DNA of 64,000 nt from an uncultured Pseudomonadota bacterium (GTDB lineage Bacteria; Myxococcota_A; UBA796; SXON01), in assembly GCA_903875225.1 (NCBI GenBank), contig CAIQVJ010000064.1:1-64000 (forward strand). Direction: 5' to 3'. Numbering within the stretch: position 1 is the stretch's first letter; every line of letters begins with the position of its first letter. The notes below the pieces were generated by a model. That model ran no database searches. It was not told where the DNA came from and saw only the letters and a program-made list of their open reading frames with translations. Below are positions 26,436-37,400 of the stretch, piece after piece. A program made the position numbers and the translations under genes.

Positions 26436-27514
26436 AAAAGGACTACGTGACGACCAACCCGATCCGCGCGATCCTTGTCGGCCTCGCGCTCGCCGCGTGC
26501 CACCCGGATCCGGCCACCACGCCCGCGGCTGAAGCTGCTGTGTCCGCCGGTTTTCGATACGGGATGGCCGAACCGGCGCGGCACCGGCCGAGCACGGAGT
26601 TCACCGGGTCGCTCGACCCCGTGCAGTCCGTGCAGCTTGGCTTCGACGTGCCCGGCCGGGTGCAGCGCCTGCTGGTCGCTCGCGGGGACCATGTCGCTGC
26701 CGGGCAGGCGATCGCCGTCCTCGACTCCAGCATCGCGCAGGCCCAGTCCGATCAGGCTGCGGCCGCCGTCGCGGGTGCCGAGGCGCAGCTCGTGGGGGGC
26801 GAGGCCAATTTCGCCCGTGCGCAGAAGTTGAAGGACGCGGGTGCGATGAGCGAACAGGACTGGTCGAACGCTCAGGCAGGCATCCTCGCCGCGCGGGCCG
26901 GGGTGCAGCAGGCGAGGGCAGGAGCTGCGGTGGCTCACGCGAACCTGCTGCACCAGACGCTGAAGGCGCCGTTTGCCGGGTACATCCAGAACGGGCCCGA
27001 CAATGCGGGCATCATGACCGGCGGGGGGACGCCGCTGTTCCTGCTCGACGACCTCTCGGCGCTGCAGGTGAAGGGCACCGTCGGGGAGGAGACCGCTGCC
27101 TGGCTGCACGAGCAGCTGGACGCCACCGTCTACGCCGCGACACCGGGGGTGACCGTGGGCGTGCCCGCGAAGGTGGTGCGGGTGATGCCGTCGCTGGACC
27201 CGGCCACGCGGCGGCTCCCCGTTGAGGTGAGGGTGGACGCCGCCGACATCCAGGGCGCGAACGCGCTGAAGGCCCACGGCTTCGCCCGCGTGGTGATCGA
27301 GGGCGCCGGCGACATCGACGTGTGGAAGGTCCCCAAGGCGGCGCTCGTGGCGCGGCCGGACTTCTGCGTCTTCGTCGCCTCGGCGCCGGGTGAGACCCCG
27401 AAGCGGGTGCCGGTGACCGTGCTGGAGGACAACGGCGCGAGCATCGTGGTCTCCGGTGCGCTCACAGCGGGTGCCCAGGTCGTGCTGGACCCCCCGCACA
27501 CGCTCGAAAATTGA
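26432..27514 (+). CDS. RND efflux periplasmic adaptor (membrane fusion protein)
   Basis: VQLGFDVPGRVQRLLVARGDHVAAGQAIAVLDSS...LLHQTLKAPFAGYIQN; ATGA overlap with tetR. Confidence 0.9.
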   Translation: MKKDYVTTNPIRAILVGLALAACHPDPATTPAAEAAVSAGFRYGMAEPARHRPSTEFTGSLDPVQSVQLGFDVPGRVQRLLVARGDHVAAGQAIAVLDSSIAQAQSDQAAAAVAGAEAQLVGGEANFARAQKLKDAGAMSEQDWSNAQAGILAARAGVQQARAGAAVAHANLLHQTLKAPFAGYIQNGPDNAGIMTGGGTPLFLLDDLSALQVKGTVGEETAAWLHEQLDATVYAATPGVTVGVPAKVVRVMPSLDPATRRLPVEVRVDAADIQGANALKAHGFARVVIEGAGDIDVWKVPKAALVARPDFCVFVASAPGETPKRVPVTVLEDNGASIVVSGALTAGAQVVLDPPHTLEN

Positions 27515-27527
27515 GCCGGAACGAACG

Positions 27528-30500
27528 ATGAACCTCTCCGACATTGCGATCCGCCGTCCGGTCTTCACGGCGATGATGAGCCTCGCGATCATCGTTTTCG
27601 GGCTGCTGTCGCTGAGCCGCCTGCCGACCGATCTGTTCCCGCCCGTCGATCTCCCCGTCGTGCTCGTGCAGACGATCTACCCGGGCGCGCCGCCCGAGGA
27701 CATCGAGCGCGACGTGACCCGTCCGCTCGAGGACGCCGTCGCGGGGATCTCCGGCATCGAGAAGATGCAGAGCTTCACACGCGACAGCGCCTCGGTGATG
27801 GTGCTCCAGTTCAAGATGGGCACCGACGTGGACGCCGCCACCAACCAGGTGCGTGATGGCGTCGGCATCGCGAAGGGCAAGCTGCCGAGCGACGTGCAGG
27901 ACCCCGTCATCAAGCAGATCGACATCGGCGCCCTGCCGGTGATGGTGATCGCGCTCGCGTCGACGGGGGATGTGAACTTCACGCGCCAGATGGCCGACGA
28001 TCGGCTGCGGCCCTTCCTCGAACAGGTGCCCGGGGTCGGTAGCGTCAACGTCGTCGGCGGCCAGAAGCGCGAGATCCAGGTGGATCTGAACCTCGACCAG
28101 TTGGCCGCGCTGGGTGTGCCCGCCACCTCCGTCGCGGAGCGCATCGGATACGAGAACCTGTCGATCCCGGTCGGGCAGTTCGACGCGCACGGCTACGCGG
28201 TCGGAATCCGGTCGGCGGGCCAGTACACGAGCGTACGTGACCTCGCCAGCACCGTGGTCTCGATGACGCAGGACGGGCGGCAGGTGCTGCTCGGAGACGT
28301 CGCGCGGGTCGTGGACGGACGCGCCCGGGCCACCCGGTACGTGCGAAACAACCTGCAGGATGCCGTTTCGCTCGAGATCATCAAGAAGTCCGGCTCCAAC
28401 ACCGTGGACGTGTGCCACGGCATCGCGACGAAGCTCGCCGACGTGGTGCCCAACCTCGGAAGCGGGGCTTCCTACAAGGTGATCTCCGACACCTCGGTCG
28501 ACATCGAAGCCAACGCGGACGAAGTGTGGATGGCGATCTACTACGGCGGCGCGATGGCCGTCCTCGTCATCCTGTTCTTCCTGCTGGACGTGCGCGGCAC
28601 CTTCATCTCCTCGCTGGCGCTGCCCACGTCGATCATCGGCACGTTCGCGGCGATGTACCTCGTGGGATTCTCGATCAACACGATGACGCTCCTCGGCATG
28701 AGCCTGGCCATCGGCCTGCTCATCGACGACGCCGTCGTCGTGCGGGAGAGCATCACCCGGCGGCTCGAGGCCGGGGATTCTCCTGCGGAGGCCGCGAGTC
28801 GAGGCACGCGGGAGATCGCGCTGGCCGTGCTTGCCACCACCCTGTCGCTGGTTGCCGTTTTCGTACCCGTGGCCTTCATGTCCGGCATGGTCGGGCAGTT
28901 CTTCAAGCAGTTCGGGCTCACGATCACCATCGCGGTCCTGATCTCGCTCTTCGTCGCCTTCACGCTGGATCCCATGCTCTCCGCGCGCCTCTCGAAGGCA
29001 CACACCGGCGGCCGGCGCACGGGCATTCCGGGGGTGATCGAGCGGTTCCTGGACAATCTCGACCACCGCTACCGTCGGACCCTCGACTGGGTGCTCGCCC
29101 ACCCCAGGACCACCGTCGGCCTGTCGTTCGCCTCGGTGGTCCTGGCCGCCATCCTCGCCTTCACCCTGCCCGGCGAGTTCATGCCCAAGCAGGATCATGG
29201 GGAGGTCCTCGGCGACATCCGGCTTCCCATCGGGACCTCGCTCGAGACCACAGACGCCGTGTCGCGCACCGTCGAGGCCGCCCTGCTGGGGATCCCGGAC
29301 GTCACACGCGTCTACTCGATCGTGGGACACGAGGACCAGACCAACCGGGTCCGGTTCCGCGTGCAGGTGAAGCCGAAGAGCGAGCGATCGCACAAGCTCA
29401 GCTGGTACGAAGACGAGATCCGGAAACGGATGGACACGGTCAAGACCGCCGAGGTCACGCTCGCGGAGCCAGGGATCATCGAGGGGCTCGGCGACTGGCC
29501 CCCGATCATGCTGATCGTGCAGGGCCCCGATCTGGACGGCCTCCTGCGGGAGGGGACCCGGCTCAAGGCGATGCTCGACGCGGTCCCGGGTAGTTCGGAC
29601 GTGCGCATGAACATCAACCCGGGAAAGCCCGAGCTCCGGATCGACGTGAACCGGCAGGTCGCCTCCGATCGCGGCATTCCGGCCGGTCTGGTGGGCGCGA
29701 CATCGCGCCTGCTGGTGGAGGGCAGCCTCGTCGGCACCCTGCGGGATGGCGGGCCCGAGGCCGAGGTGCGGGTGCGTGCCGACCCGCGGTACTCCGACAC
29801 GCCCGCTCGGGTGGCGCTGCTCCCGCTCCCGAGCCCGAGGGGGACCGTGACGCTGGGGGACGTCGCCGACGTCCACATGGCCATCGGCGCGAGCGAGATC
29901 AACCGGAACAACAGGATGCGCTCGGTCACCGTGAGTTCGCAGGTCGCCAACGGGGCCGCGCTTGGCACCGTCATCGCGAAATTCTACGAGGAGCTCGCGA
30001 AGGACCCCCTGCCGGATGGCTACTTCATCACGCTCGATGGCCAGGCCAAGGACATGCACGACACGGCCGCCGCGATGGGGTTGGCGATCGGGGTCGCCTT
30101 CATCTTCATCTTCATGGTCCTCGCGAGCCAATTCGAGAGTCTGATCCACCCGTTCACCCTGCTCACGTCCGTGCCGCTCGCCCTCGTCGGCGCCGTCTTC
30201 GGCCTCGCTGTGACCGGCAACAGCATCTCGCTGGGCTCGCAGATCGGCATCATCCTCCTCATGGGCCTCGTCACCAAGAACGCCATCCTGCTCGTCGACG
30301 GCGCGCTCGTCGCCATGCGGGACGGGCACTCGCCTGCAGACGCCATGCGGATCGCCGGCCCCCGACGCATGCGTCCGATCCTGATGACCTCCGCTGCGAT
30401 GGCGCTCGGGATGCTGCCCACCGCGATGGGCACCGGAATGGGCTCGGAGTTCCGTTCGCCGATGGGCATCGCCGTCATCGGCGGGGTCGTCTCCTCCACG

Positions 30501-30665
30501 CTGCTCACGTTGCTGGTGGTGCCGGTCATCTTCCAGTGGATGGAGGGGGTGAGCGGCTTCTTCTCGCGGCTCTGGGCCCGGATCAACGGCGATGTGCCGC
30601 CCGCCATCCACGTGGCAGCGTCGAGCGCGGAGCCGCCTGCAGACGAGGAGGGCGTCGCGAAGTAG
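27528..30665 (+). CDS. RND efflux permease (AcrB/HAE1-like)
   Basis: MNLSDIAIRRPVFTAMMSLAIIVFGLLSLSRLPTDLFPPVDLPVVLVQTIYPGAPPEDIERDVTRPLEDAV...; long RND transmembrane blocks. Confidence 0.95.
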   Translation: MNLSDIAIRRPVFTAMMSLAIIVFGLLSLSRLPTDLFPPVDLPVVLVQTIYPGAPPEDIERDVTRPLEDAVAGISGIEKMQSFTRDSASVMVLQFKMGTDVDAATNQVRDGVGIAKGKLPSDVQDPVIKQIDIGALPVMVIALASTGDVNFTRQMADDRLRPFLEQVPGVGSVNVVGGQKREIQVDLNLDQLAALGVPATSVAERIGYENLSIPVGQFDAHGYAVGIRSAGQYTSVRDLASTVVSMTQDGRQVLLGDVARVVDGRARATRYVRNNLQDAVSLEIIKKSGSNTVDVCHGIATKLADVVPNLGSGASYKVISDTSVDIEANADEVWMAIYYGGAMAVLVILFFLLDVRGTFISSLALPTSIIGTFAAMYLVGFSINTMTLLGMSLAIGLLIDDAVVVRESITRRLEAGDSPAEAASRGTREIALAVLATTLSLVAVFVPVAFMSGMVGQFFKQFGLTITIAVLISLFVAFTLDPMLSARLSKAHTGGRRTGIPGVIERFLDNLDHRYRRTLDWVLAHPRTTVGLSFASVVLAAILAFTLPGEFMPKQDHGEVLGDIRLPIGTSLETTDAVSRTVEAALLGIPDVTRVYSIVGHEDQTNRVRFRVQVKPKSERSHKLSWYEDEIRKRMDTVKTAEVTLAEPGIIEGLGDWPPIMLIVQGPDLDGLLREGTRLKAMLDAVPGSSDVRMNINPGKPELRIDVNRQVASDRGIPAGLVGATSRLLVEGSLVGTLRDGGPEAEVRVRADPRYSDTPARVALLPLPSPRGTVTLGDVADVHMAIGASEINRNNRMRSVTVSSQVANGAALGTVIAKFYEELAKDPLPDGYFITLDGQAKDMHDTAAAMGLAIGVAFIFIFMVLASQFESLIHPFTLLTSVPLALVGAVFGLAVTGNSISLGSQIGIILLMGLVTKNAILLVDGALVAMRDGHSPADAMRIAGPRRMRPILMTSAAMALGMLPTAMGTGMGSEFRSPMGIAVIGGVVSSTLLTLLVVPVIFQWMEGVSGFFSRLWARINGDVPPAIHVAASSAEPPADEEGVAK

Positions 30666-30671
30666 GTCAGC

Positions 30672-31079
30672 CTATCTGCACCCGCCGGTGTCACTCGCCA
30701 CGAAGCAGCCGGTGTCGTAGGGGTCGAGGGTCAGGGTGAGCGATGCCACCTCGCAGCCCGACGGGCACTCGGGGGTGCCTCCCGGCTGCCAGGCGGGGGT
30801 GAACCAGGCGCCGCCGTCTGTCGCATCGGCCCCGTAGGCGAAGATCTCGATCCGCGTTGCGCTGGTGTAGATGTGCAAGGTGCCGTCCGCGTCACAGGTC
30901 CAACCGGGTCCACTGCCCCGGGTGCAGTCGTATTCGGTGGAGGCACCGTCCTCGGGGGTGTAGGTGCCGGTGGAGAGGACAGGCCCGGTCCGTCCGAGGA
31001 TGGTCACCGTGACCTCGTCCGTGCAGGGCATCCTGGGGCACTCGGCGGGGAGCGTGCAAGCAAGGATCAGGAGCAGCAT
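30672..31079 (-). CDS. Hypothetical lipoprotein
   Basis: MLLLILACTLPAECPRMPCTDEV lipobox. Confidence 0.55.
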   Translation of the reverse strand: MLLLILACTLPAECPRMPCTDEVTVTILGRTGPVLSTGTYTPEDGASTEYDCTRGSGPGWTCDADGTLHIYTSATRIEIFAYGADATDGGAWFTPAWQPGGTPECPSGCEVASLTLTLDPYDTGCFVASDTGGCR

Positions 31080-31217
31080 TCCGCAAACTAACGACGGGTC
31101 GTGGATCGTCGAGCGATCCCCGCATCCGGCCAGGTCTCTCCCTTGCGCCCCGTGGGCGGCGGGTTACTGAACGCATGCTCCATGGACAGATGCATTTCGT
31201 GGCAGCACGGAGATCGG

Positions 31218-32558
31218 ATGGCGAAGCAGAAGACCCGGTATGTCTGCCAACAATGCGCGCACGTGGCCGCAAGTTGGATGGGGCGCTGTCCGGAGTGCGG
31301 GGCGTGGAACAGCCTCGTCGAGGAGCTCGTCGGCGGCGGGCGCTCGGAGCGATCGGCGTCCCGGCCCGCGAACGTCGCCCTGCCGATGACCCAGGTGGCG
31401 CTGGGCGACGGCGGCGAGGTGCGGCTCTCCGTGGGGATCGGGGAGCTCGACCGGGTCCTCGGCGGCGGGTTGGTCACGGGCAGCGTGGTGCTGCTCGGGG
31501 GCGACCCGGGGGTCGGGAAGTCCACGCTCCTGCTGATCGCGATGTGCGCCTTCGCGCGGCGCGGCGTGCGCGTGCTGTACGTCTCCGGGGAGGAGAGCGC
31601 GCGGCAGGTGCGGTTGCGCGCCGAGCGCCTCGGCGTGGCTTCGGACGAGCTCTACCTGCTCGCGGACACCTCGCTCGCGGCGGTGCGCGACGCCGTCGAG
31701 CAGGTCCAACCCCGTGTGATGGTGCTGGATTCGGTGCAGACACTGCACAACCCGGAGATGGACGGCGTGCCGGGGGCGATCTCCCAGGTGCGCGAGGTCG
31801 CCAGCGCGGCCATGCACTACGCGAAGGGGAGGGAGATCGCCACCTTCCTCGTCGGACACGTCACCAAGGACGGCGGGCTCGCCGGGCCGAAGGCCCTGGA
31901 GCATCTCGTGGACACGGTGCTGTACTTCGAGGGGGACGGCTCCTCGTCCCTGCGGGTGCTGCGGGCGACCAAGAACCGGTTCGGGTCCACCGGGGAGATC
32001 GGGATGTTCGAGATGCGGGAGGACGGCCTGGTGGACGTGCCCGATGCCTCGGCTCGGCTCCTGAAGGAGCGCGCCAGCGGGGCGCCGGGCACCGTGGTCA
32101 CCTGTGCGCTCGAGGGCTCCCGGCCCCTGCTCGTGGAGGTTCAGGCGCTGGTCGGGGCCCAGACCAACGCCACGCCGAGCCGGACCGCGGTGGGGATCGA
32201 CAGGCAACGGCTCTCCCTGTTGCTCGCGGTCCTGGGGAAGGCGGGGCTCCCCCTCTCCGACCACGACGTGTTCGTGAGCGTGGCGGGCGGTGTGCGGATC
32301 AGCGAGCCCGCGGTGGATCTCGCGGTGGCCGTGGCGATCCACAGCAGCTTCACCGGGCAGGTGGTGCCGGACGATCTCATCGTGTTCGGCGAGATCGGGC
32401 TCGTGGGCGAGCTGCGGGGGGTGAGTCAGCCGTTGGCGCGGCTGCGCGAGGCCGAGCGGCACGGGTTTCGCGCAGCGCTCGTGCCGGGGACCACCCCGGA
32501 GGACAGCGGGAGCATCCGGCTTCGGAGGTGCGGGATGTTGCGGGAGGCCATCGACTGA
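31218..32558 (+). CDS. radA: DNA repair protein RadA
   Basis: MAKQKTRYVCQQCAHVAASWMGRCPECGAWNSLVEE; GGDPGVGKSTLLL; KNRFGSTGEIGMFEM; Lon-like C-terminal domain. Confidence 0.97.
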   Translation: MAKQKTRYVCQQCAHVAASWMGRCPECGAWNSLVEELVGGGRSERSASRPANVALPMTQVALGDGGEVRLSVGIGELDRVLGGGLVTGSVVLLGGDPGVGKSTLLLIAMCAFARRGVRVLYVSGEESARQVRLRAERLGVASDELYLLADTSLAAVRDAVEQVQPRVMVLDSVQTLHNPEMDGVPGAISQVREVASAAMHYAKGREIATFLVGHVTKDGGLAGPKALEHLVDTVLYFEGDGSSSLRVLRATKNRFGSTGEIGMFEMREDGLVDVPDASARLLKERASGAPGTVVTCALEGSRPLLVEVQALVGAQTNATPSRTAVGIDRQRLSLLLAVLGKAGLPLSDHDVFVSVAGGVRISEPAVDLAVAVAIHSSFTGQVVPDDLIVFGEIGLVGELRGVSQPLARLREAERHGFRAALVPGTTPEDSGSIRLRRCGMLREAID

Positions 32559-32567
32559 GGCGCGGTA

Positions 32568-33608
32568 TCAGCCCGCAGCGACCCGGCGCCGGTACTCGGC
32601 CAGCGCGGGGTCGAACACCGCCGGCCCCCAGCGCTTCTCGAGGCTCTCCACCACGCCGAGCACCGGCCTTCCGGCGGCCTCCCCGAGCAGGTCCTGCAGC
32701 GTCGCCCTGCAGGTGAACAGGATGGTCAGCACGCCCACGCGATCATCGAGCTTCTCGCGCGCCTCGGCGATCGACAGGCAGGCGAGCAGGTAGAGCATCG
32801 GATCGGTCAGCTCCAACGCGTCCTGGCGCGCGCTCTCCGCGTAGGAGGCCGCTTCGTCGTGGCGTTTGGCGAGGTTCGCGTCTGCCGCCATCTGCAGGCG
32901 CACGTACCCTGCGCCGCTGCGGTCGCCAGCGGCGAGGGCGTCGGCGAGCAGCACGCCCAGCGGCTCGGCGCGCACTCCCGCGAACTTCGGGTCCAGCTCC
33001 CCGGTCTGGGCCGTGCGAGCAGACCGCGCCAGCAGGTTGAGCTCCAGCCGCGCGCGAAGCACGTCGGCGGGCCCTGCTGCGGCGTCCACCAGCCCCTCCG
33101 ACAGGAGCTCGAACGCCCGCTTCGGCTCGCCCATCAGGGAGGCGACCGACGCCATCCGGCGGATCGCGTCCAGGCGCCCATCGGCGTCGCCGATGCTCTC
33201 GCGCAGCGCGGCGACGTCGTTCAGCAGCCGGGCGGCCTCCGGATAGGCCTGGGCGGCCATCGCCATGCCGGCCTTCCGGTCGAGGACGCGCGCAAGAAGA
33301 GCCAGATCGCCGGCGCGGCGGGCGAGGGCCTCGGCGTCCTCGAGGTGCTTGAGCGCCGTGGTGCTCCCCGGTCGATGCTTCCAGGAGAGCAGGGAGAGGC
33401 CGTACCGGACCTTCGACTCCTCCGCCGTGCGCCCGGCGAGCGCGTAGAGCCCCGCGGCGCGCTCCAGCGCGGCCACCCCGGCAGGCAGGTCGTGCATCGC
33501 CGTCTCCGCTGTGGCGAGGTCCACGAGCAGCTTCGCCTCGCCGAGGGCGTTCAGAGCGGCGTGCTCCGCGGCGATGCGGGTGCGGAGGTCGGGGCGGGGA
33601 TCGTTCAT
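32568..33608 (-). CDS. TPR-like helical repeat protein, function unknown
   Basis: Ala/Leu-rich helical repeats; start MNDPRPDL overlaps upstream stop. Confidence 0.55.
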   Translation of the reverse strand: MNDPRPDLRTRIAAEHAALNALGEAKLLVDLATAETAMHDLPAGVAALERAAGLYALAGRTAEESKVRYGLSLLSWKHRPGSTTALKHLEDAEALARRAGDLALLARVLDRKAGMAMAAQAYPEAARLLNDVAALRESIGDADGRLDAIRRMASVASLMGEPKRAFELLSEGLVDAAAGPADVLRARLELNLLARSARTAQTGELDPKFAGVRAEPLGVLLADALAAGDRSGAGYVRLQMAADANLAKRHDEAASYAESARQDALELTDPMLYLLACLSIAEAREKLDDRVGVLTILFTCRATLQDLLGEAAGRPVLGVVESLEKRWGPAVFDPALAEYRRRVAAG

Positions 33609-34255
33609 GAGGAGGTTCCGTCGGGGGTTTGCCACTTCAGGCGGATCAACGTGGGCTCGTCCGCGTACTCGTCCACGAAGGCGCTGGTGCCGGGCAGGAG
33701 CGCGTTGACGGCGTTCTCGGCCACCTGGGTGTCGATGAAGAACGGCCAGGAGCTCGATGGCTCGTCTCCCGCCGGGATGCGGCCCGAGCCGAAGAGCGGC
33801 TCACGCAGCCCGAACACCTTCGCCACCACGCGCTGCGCCTCGGCCAGACCCTCCGCGGGCGCCTGGTTCCACGGCGTGCCGATGGCCCGCACCAGGTCGG
33901 AGAAGGGGATTGTCCCCACCTCGTCGGGGCGCAACGCCATCAGGGCGCTCGCCAGCACCTCCGCCCGCGCCTCGCCCCATCGCGGCCCGGGGGTCTGCAG
34001 CACCAGGATGATGTGCTCACCAGCGTGCTCGAGCGCCGCCAGTTCGGGTTCGGTCCAGCCCCAGAGCCGCCCGATCGTCCACGCGTCCAGCCCCACGCAG
34101 TCGGGCCCCCACAACGTGACGTGGATCCCGGTGGGAGCGGCACGTCCGGTGTCGAGCAGCTCGCTCTCCACCACCGGGCGAGCGAGGTACGGCCCGTCGT
34201 CCTCTTCGGAAGACGCGGCGTGGATGTCCTCGGGATCGTCGTCGGGGGTCGGCAA
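33605..34255 (-). CDS. Hypothetical protein
   Basis: 216-aa ORF, TTG start, coupled to downstream TPR gene; no recognised family. Confidence 0.5.
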   Translation of the reverse strand: MPTPDDDPEDIHAASSEEDDGPYLARPVVESELLDTGRAAPTGIHVTLWGPDCVGLDAWTIGRLWGWTEPELAALEHAGEHIILVLQTPGPRWGEARAEVLASALMALRPDEVGTIPFSDLVRAIGTPWNQAPAEGLAEAQRVVAKVFGLREPLFGSGRIPAGDEPSSSWPFFIDTQVAENAVNALLPGTSAFVDEYADEPTLIRLKWQTPDGTSS

Positions 34256-34379
34256 GCCGCGCTCGGGAGAGGGCCAGGGTAACCCGGGAGGGCTCCGCGA
34301 TTCCGTCGGGGCGGTCCGCGCACGCCGCTCGCCCTGCAGCGGAAAGACCGACGGCTGCGTGGCTGTCGACCTGGAAAAC

Positions 34380-34388
34380 TGGTATCAT
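34380..34388 (+). promoter_or_regulatory. Candidate extended -10 promoter element (TGGTATCAT) of the giant gene
   Basis: TGn-TATCAT 23 nt upstream of ATG 34412; leader contains GAGG. Confidence 0.4.
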
Positions 34389-34411
34389 CACGAATTGAGG
34401 TTGGTAAGCGC

Positions 34412-37400
34412 ATGTCCAAGCGTTCCCCTTCGCGATCGGTGCGTCAACGCTACAGCCGCAGCGCGGAGCCCGTTTCGCAGCGCGCCCTCGACAGCGCGCG
34501 CGAGGCCGAGCAGGCCGGGCAGGTCGCGCGTCCCTCCGTGGAGCCCCATGCCGCGTTTTCGGCGAATGCGAGCCAGCTGTTCGGAAACCGGGTGGTCTCG
34601 GCCGCGCTGTGGGGCGCGGGACCTGGGGCGGAGCTGGGCCCCACCGATGACGTCGCGGGCCCTGAGAGCCTCATCCACTCGATCCTCGCGCTCGGCGCCG
34701 CGGGTGTCCACGTGGGCGACAGCGTGTTCACCGCGTTCGGGAACGACCGGCTGGCATCGGTCCTCTCGGATGGGCCTGGGGCAGATCCCTGGGCGCCCGA
34801 GCTCCTCGCGCTCGGGCCGCAGGGCGGCGCCGACAGCGTGGGCTACGCAGGATCGGGCTTCGAGGATGCGGACTCGGTCTGGGCGAGCGCAGTGGACGGC
34901 GTTCTGTCGCGCCGCGCCAGCGGGAGCGGCGGTGGGGGCAGTGCGCAGCGATCGGTAGACGCCGCAGCCCAGTCCGGCGGCCGGGGATTGCCCGGAAGCT
35001 TGCGGGCAGAGCTCGAGGCCCGCTTCGGTGGGGTCGACTTCGGCGCGGTGGAGATCCACACCGACGGCGCCTCGCAGGCGGCGGCCGAGTCCATCGACGC
35101 GGCGGCCTACACCATGGGCACCGACATCTGGTTCGGGCAGGGGCAGTTCGCGCCGGACACCGAGCGGGGCATGCACCTGCTCGCCCACGAGCTCACCCAC
35201 GTGCTGCAGAACATGCGCGGCGACGCGCAGGGTGGCGCCGGGGACGTGATCGACGGCGTCGCGGTGTCGAGCCCCTCGGATGCGCGGGAGCTCGAGGCTG
35301 AGGCCGTCGCGCACGACGTGATGCGGGGCGATGCCCCGGAGATCGGCCTGGGGCTCGACGGGGGCCTGGGTGACGGGCTGGACGCCGGCGCCGCGGGCTC
35401 CGAGGTCGGCCTGGTCGCCGAACGCACGCCGGACGGCGGCCATGCGGACGTGAAGCCGGGGAGCACCGCCATCCAGGAGAACCAGCCGAAGTTCATCACG
35501 CTGCCCGACGGTACGCAGACCGAGCTTCACGAGGACGGTCCTGGAAAGTACTACATCAAGGGTCCCAAGGGCGAGCGCCTCGCGTGCGACGCGCAGGGGA
35601 ACCCGACCTCTGCGGCGCTGGACCAGATGGCCGGGGACGCCCGGGGGAAGGGTGCGGGCGTTCCGCAGCCCGAGAAGCCAGCAGCCGCGAAGCCGGGCCC
35701 GATGGAAGCGGGCACGAAGAAGGACGAGGGCAAGGCTCCTGGAAAGGCAGACGCACACGCCGTTCCCGAGGGCGGTACCGGGCGGAGCGAGGGCGCGAAG
35801 CACACCGGAGGCGCTCCGGAGAAGTACGCGGAGCTCTCGACCGGACCGCTCTCCAAGTACGCGGGCGAGAAGGCGTGGCACGACTCCTGGAAGGCTGCTG
35901 GCGCGAAGACCGAGGCGGTCGGGGGGACCGAGAACGGCAAACTCGCGCTGGAGGCGCTCGGAGCCGGCGCAGCGGACGGCTTCGCCCAGGGGGCGCAGGC
36001 TGCGATCATCGACGTGGTGCTCAACAAGGCAACGTCCAAGATCCCCTACGCGTCGGGCTTCATCGCGATGGCGCAGATCGCGTACGACCCGAACAAGTGG
36101 TTCCAGGACACGATCGTCTCCGGCGTCGGTGGCAAGCTCGTCGGCGGCTGGAACAAGGCGTTCGGCGAGGAGAGCGACGGGATCGATCGGCTCGAGGGCG
36201 TGCTCAACATCCTCGAGGGGCTGAACAACATCATCGGAATCGCCTCCACGGTCTGCATGATCGTGGCGGCGGCGGGCTTCATCCTCTCGTTCATCTGCCC
36301 GGCGTTGATCCCGTTCGTGGCGCTCGCCGCCAAGTGGGGGCTCCTGCTGGGGGAGATCAACACGGTGGTGGGGCTCGCGCTGAACGCCATCCGGCTGGTC
36401 ATCGTGATCTGGCGAGCCAAGCAGGTCGCGATGGAGGACGCCAACCCCGAGGTCCAGGCCAAGCGCGCCGAGAAGCTCAAGGGGATGATGACGGAGTGGA
36501 CGGCCGACTTCACCAAGCGCCAGGGGAACAACCTCGCGAAGAAGCTGCAGACGCAGCCTGCGGCCAAGCCCGGCCCGGCGAAGGACCCGACGAGCAAGCC
36601 CGCGGCCCCTGCCGACGGATCGGCGGCGACCGCCACGAAGTCGGGCTGGAAGAGCCGGCTGTCGAAGATCGGCGGTGGGCTCAAGAAGGCCGGCGACGAG
36701 GTGCTCGGCGTGTCCGACGGCATCAAGGAGGCCAAGCACGCGGTGCACCACGGCCACCAGCTCAAGGAGATGCACGAGGCCTACGGGGAGAACAAGGGCA
36801 ACCGCGGGAAGCAGCTCGACGCCATGATGGCGATCGACCCGAACGCCGTGTCGAAGAACAGTGAGAAGCGGCTGAAGGACTACCAGGGGCGTGTGGACGC
36901 GCGCACCAAGGCCGAGCGGGCGGCCTACGTCAAGAGCAACATCGCGGAGAACCAGAAGGCGCTCGAAGCGAACAACGAGGGCGGGCAGCGAGGCAAGGGG
37001 GAGCTCGGGAGCGGCCACGGCGCGACCTCGCGGGTGAAGAACGGCAAGCGCAAGCTCGGCAACATCGACGCACAGATGCAGAAGCCCGAGTTCTGGGCCC
37101 CAGAGAACAAGGGCGAGCGCAAGTCGGTGCGCCGCAACCTGGAGAAGTCCTCCGACCCGGCGGACGTTGCGCTCGCGCAGCGGATGAAGGACGGCGAGGC
37201 CGCTCATCAGGGCGTGGGGTCCGTCAAGCCCGAGCCGTCCGGGGCGCCGAAGCCGACCGAGGGGCGGTCCTGGAAGCAGTGGTACAACGACAGCCAGCCC
37301 TTCAGCGGGATCGGCCAGGGCGTGACCGGCGCGGTGAAAGGCACCGCCGGCACGGTGAAGGGCTTCGGGAACAAGGACAACCTCGCGGGCAACCAGGTCG

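Noticed and set aside
27462-30611. 1049-aa minus-strand ORF
   Set aside because: His/Asp/Arg-rich antisense of the RND permease
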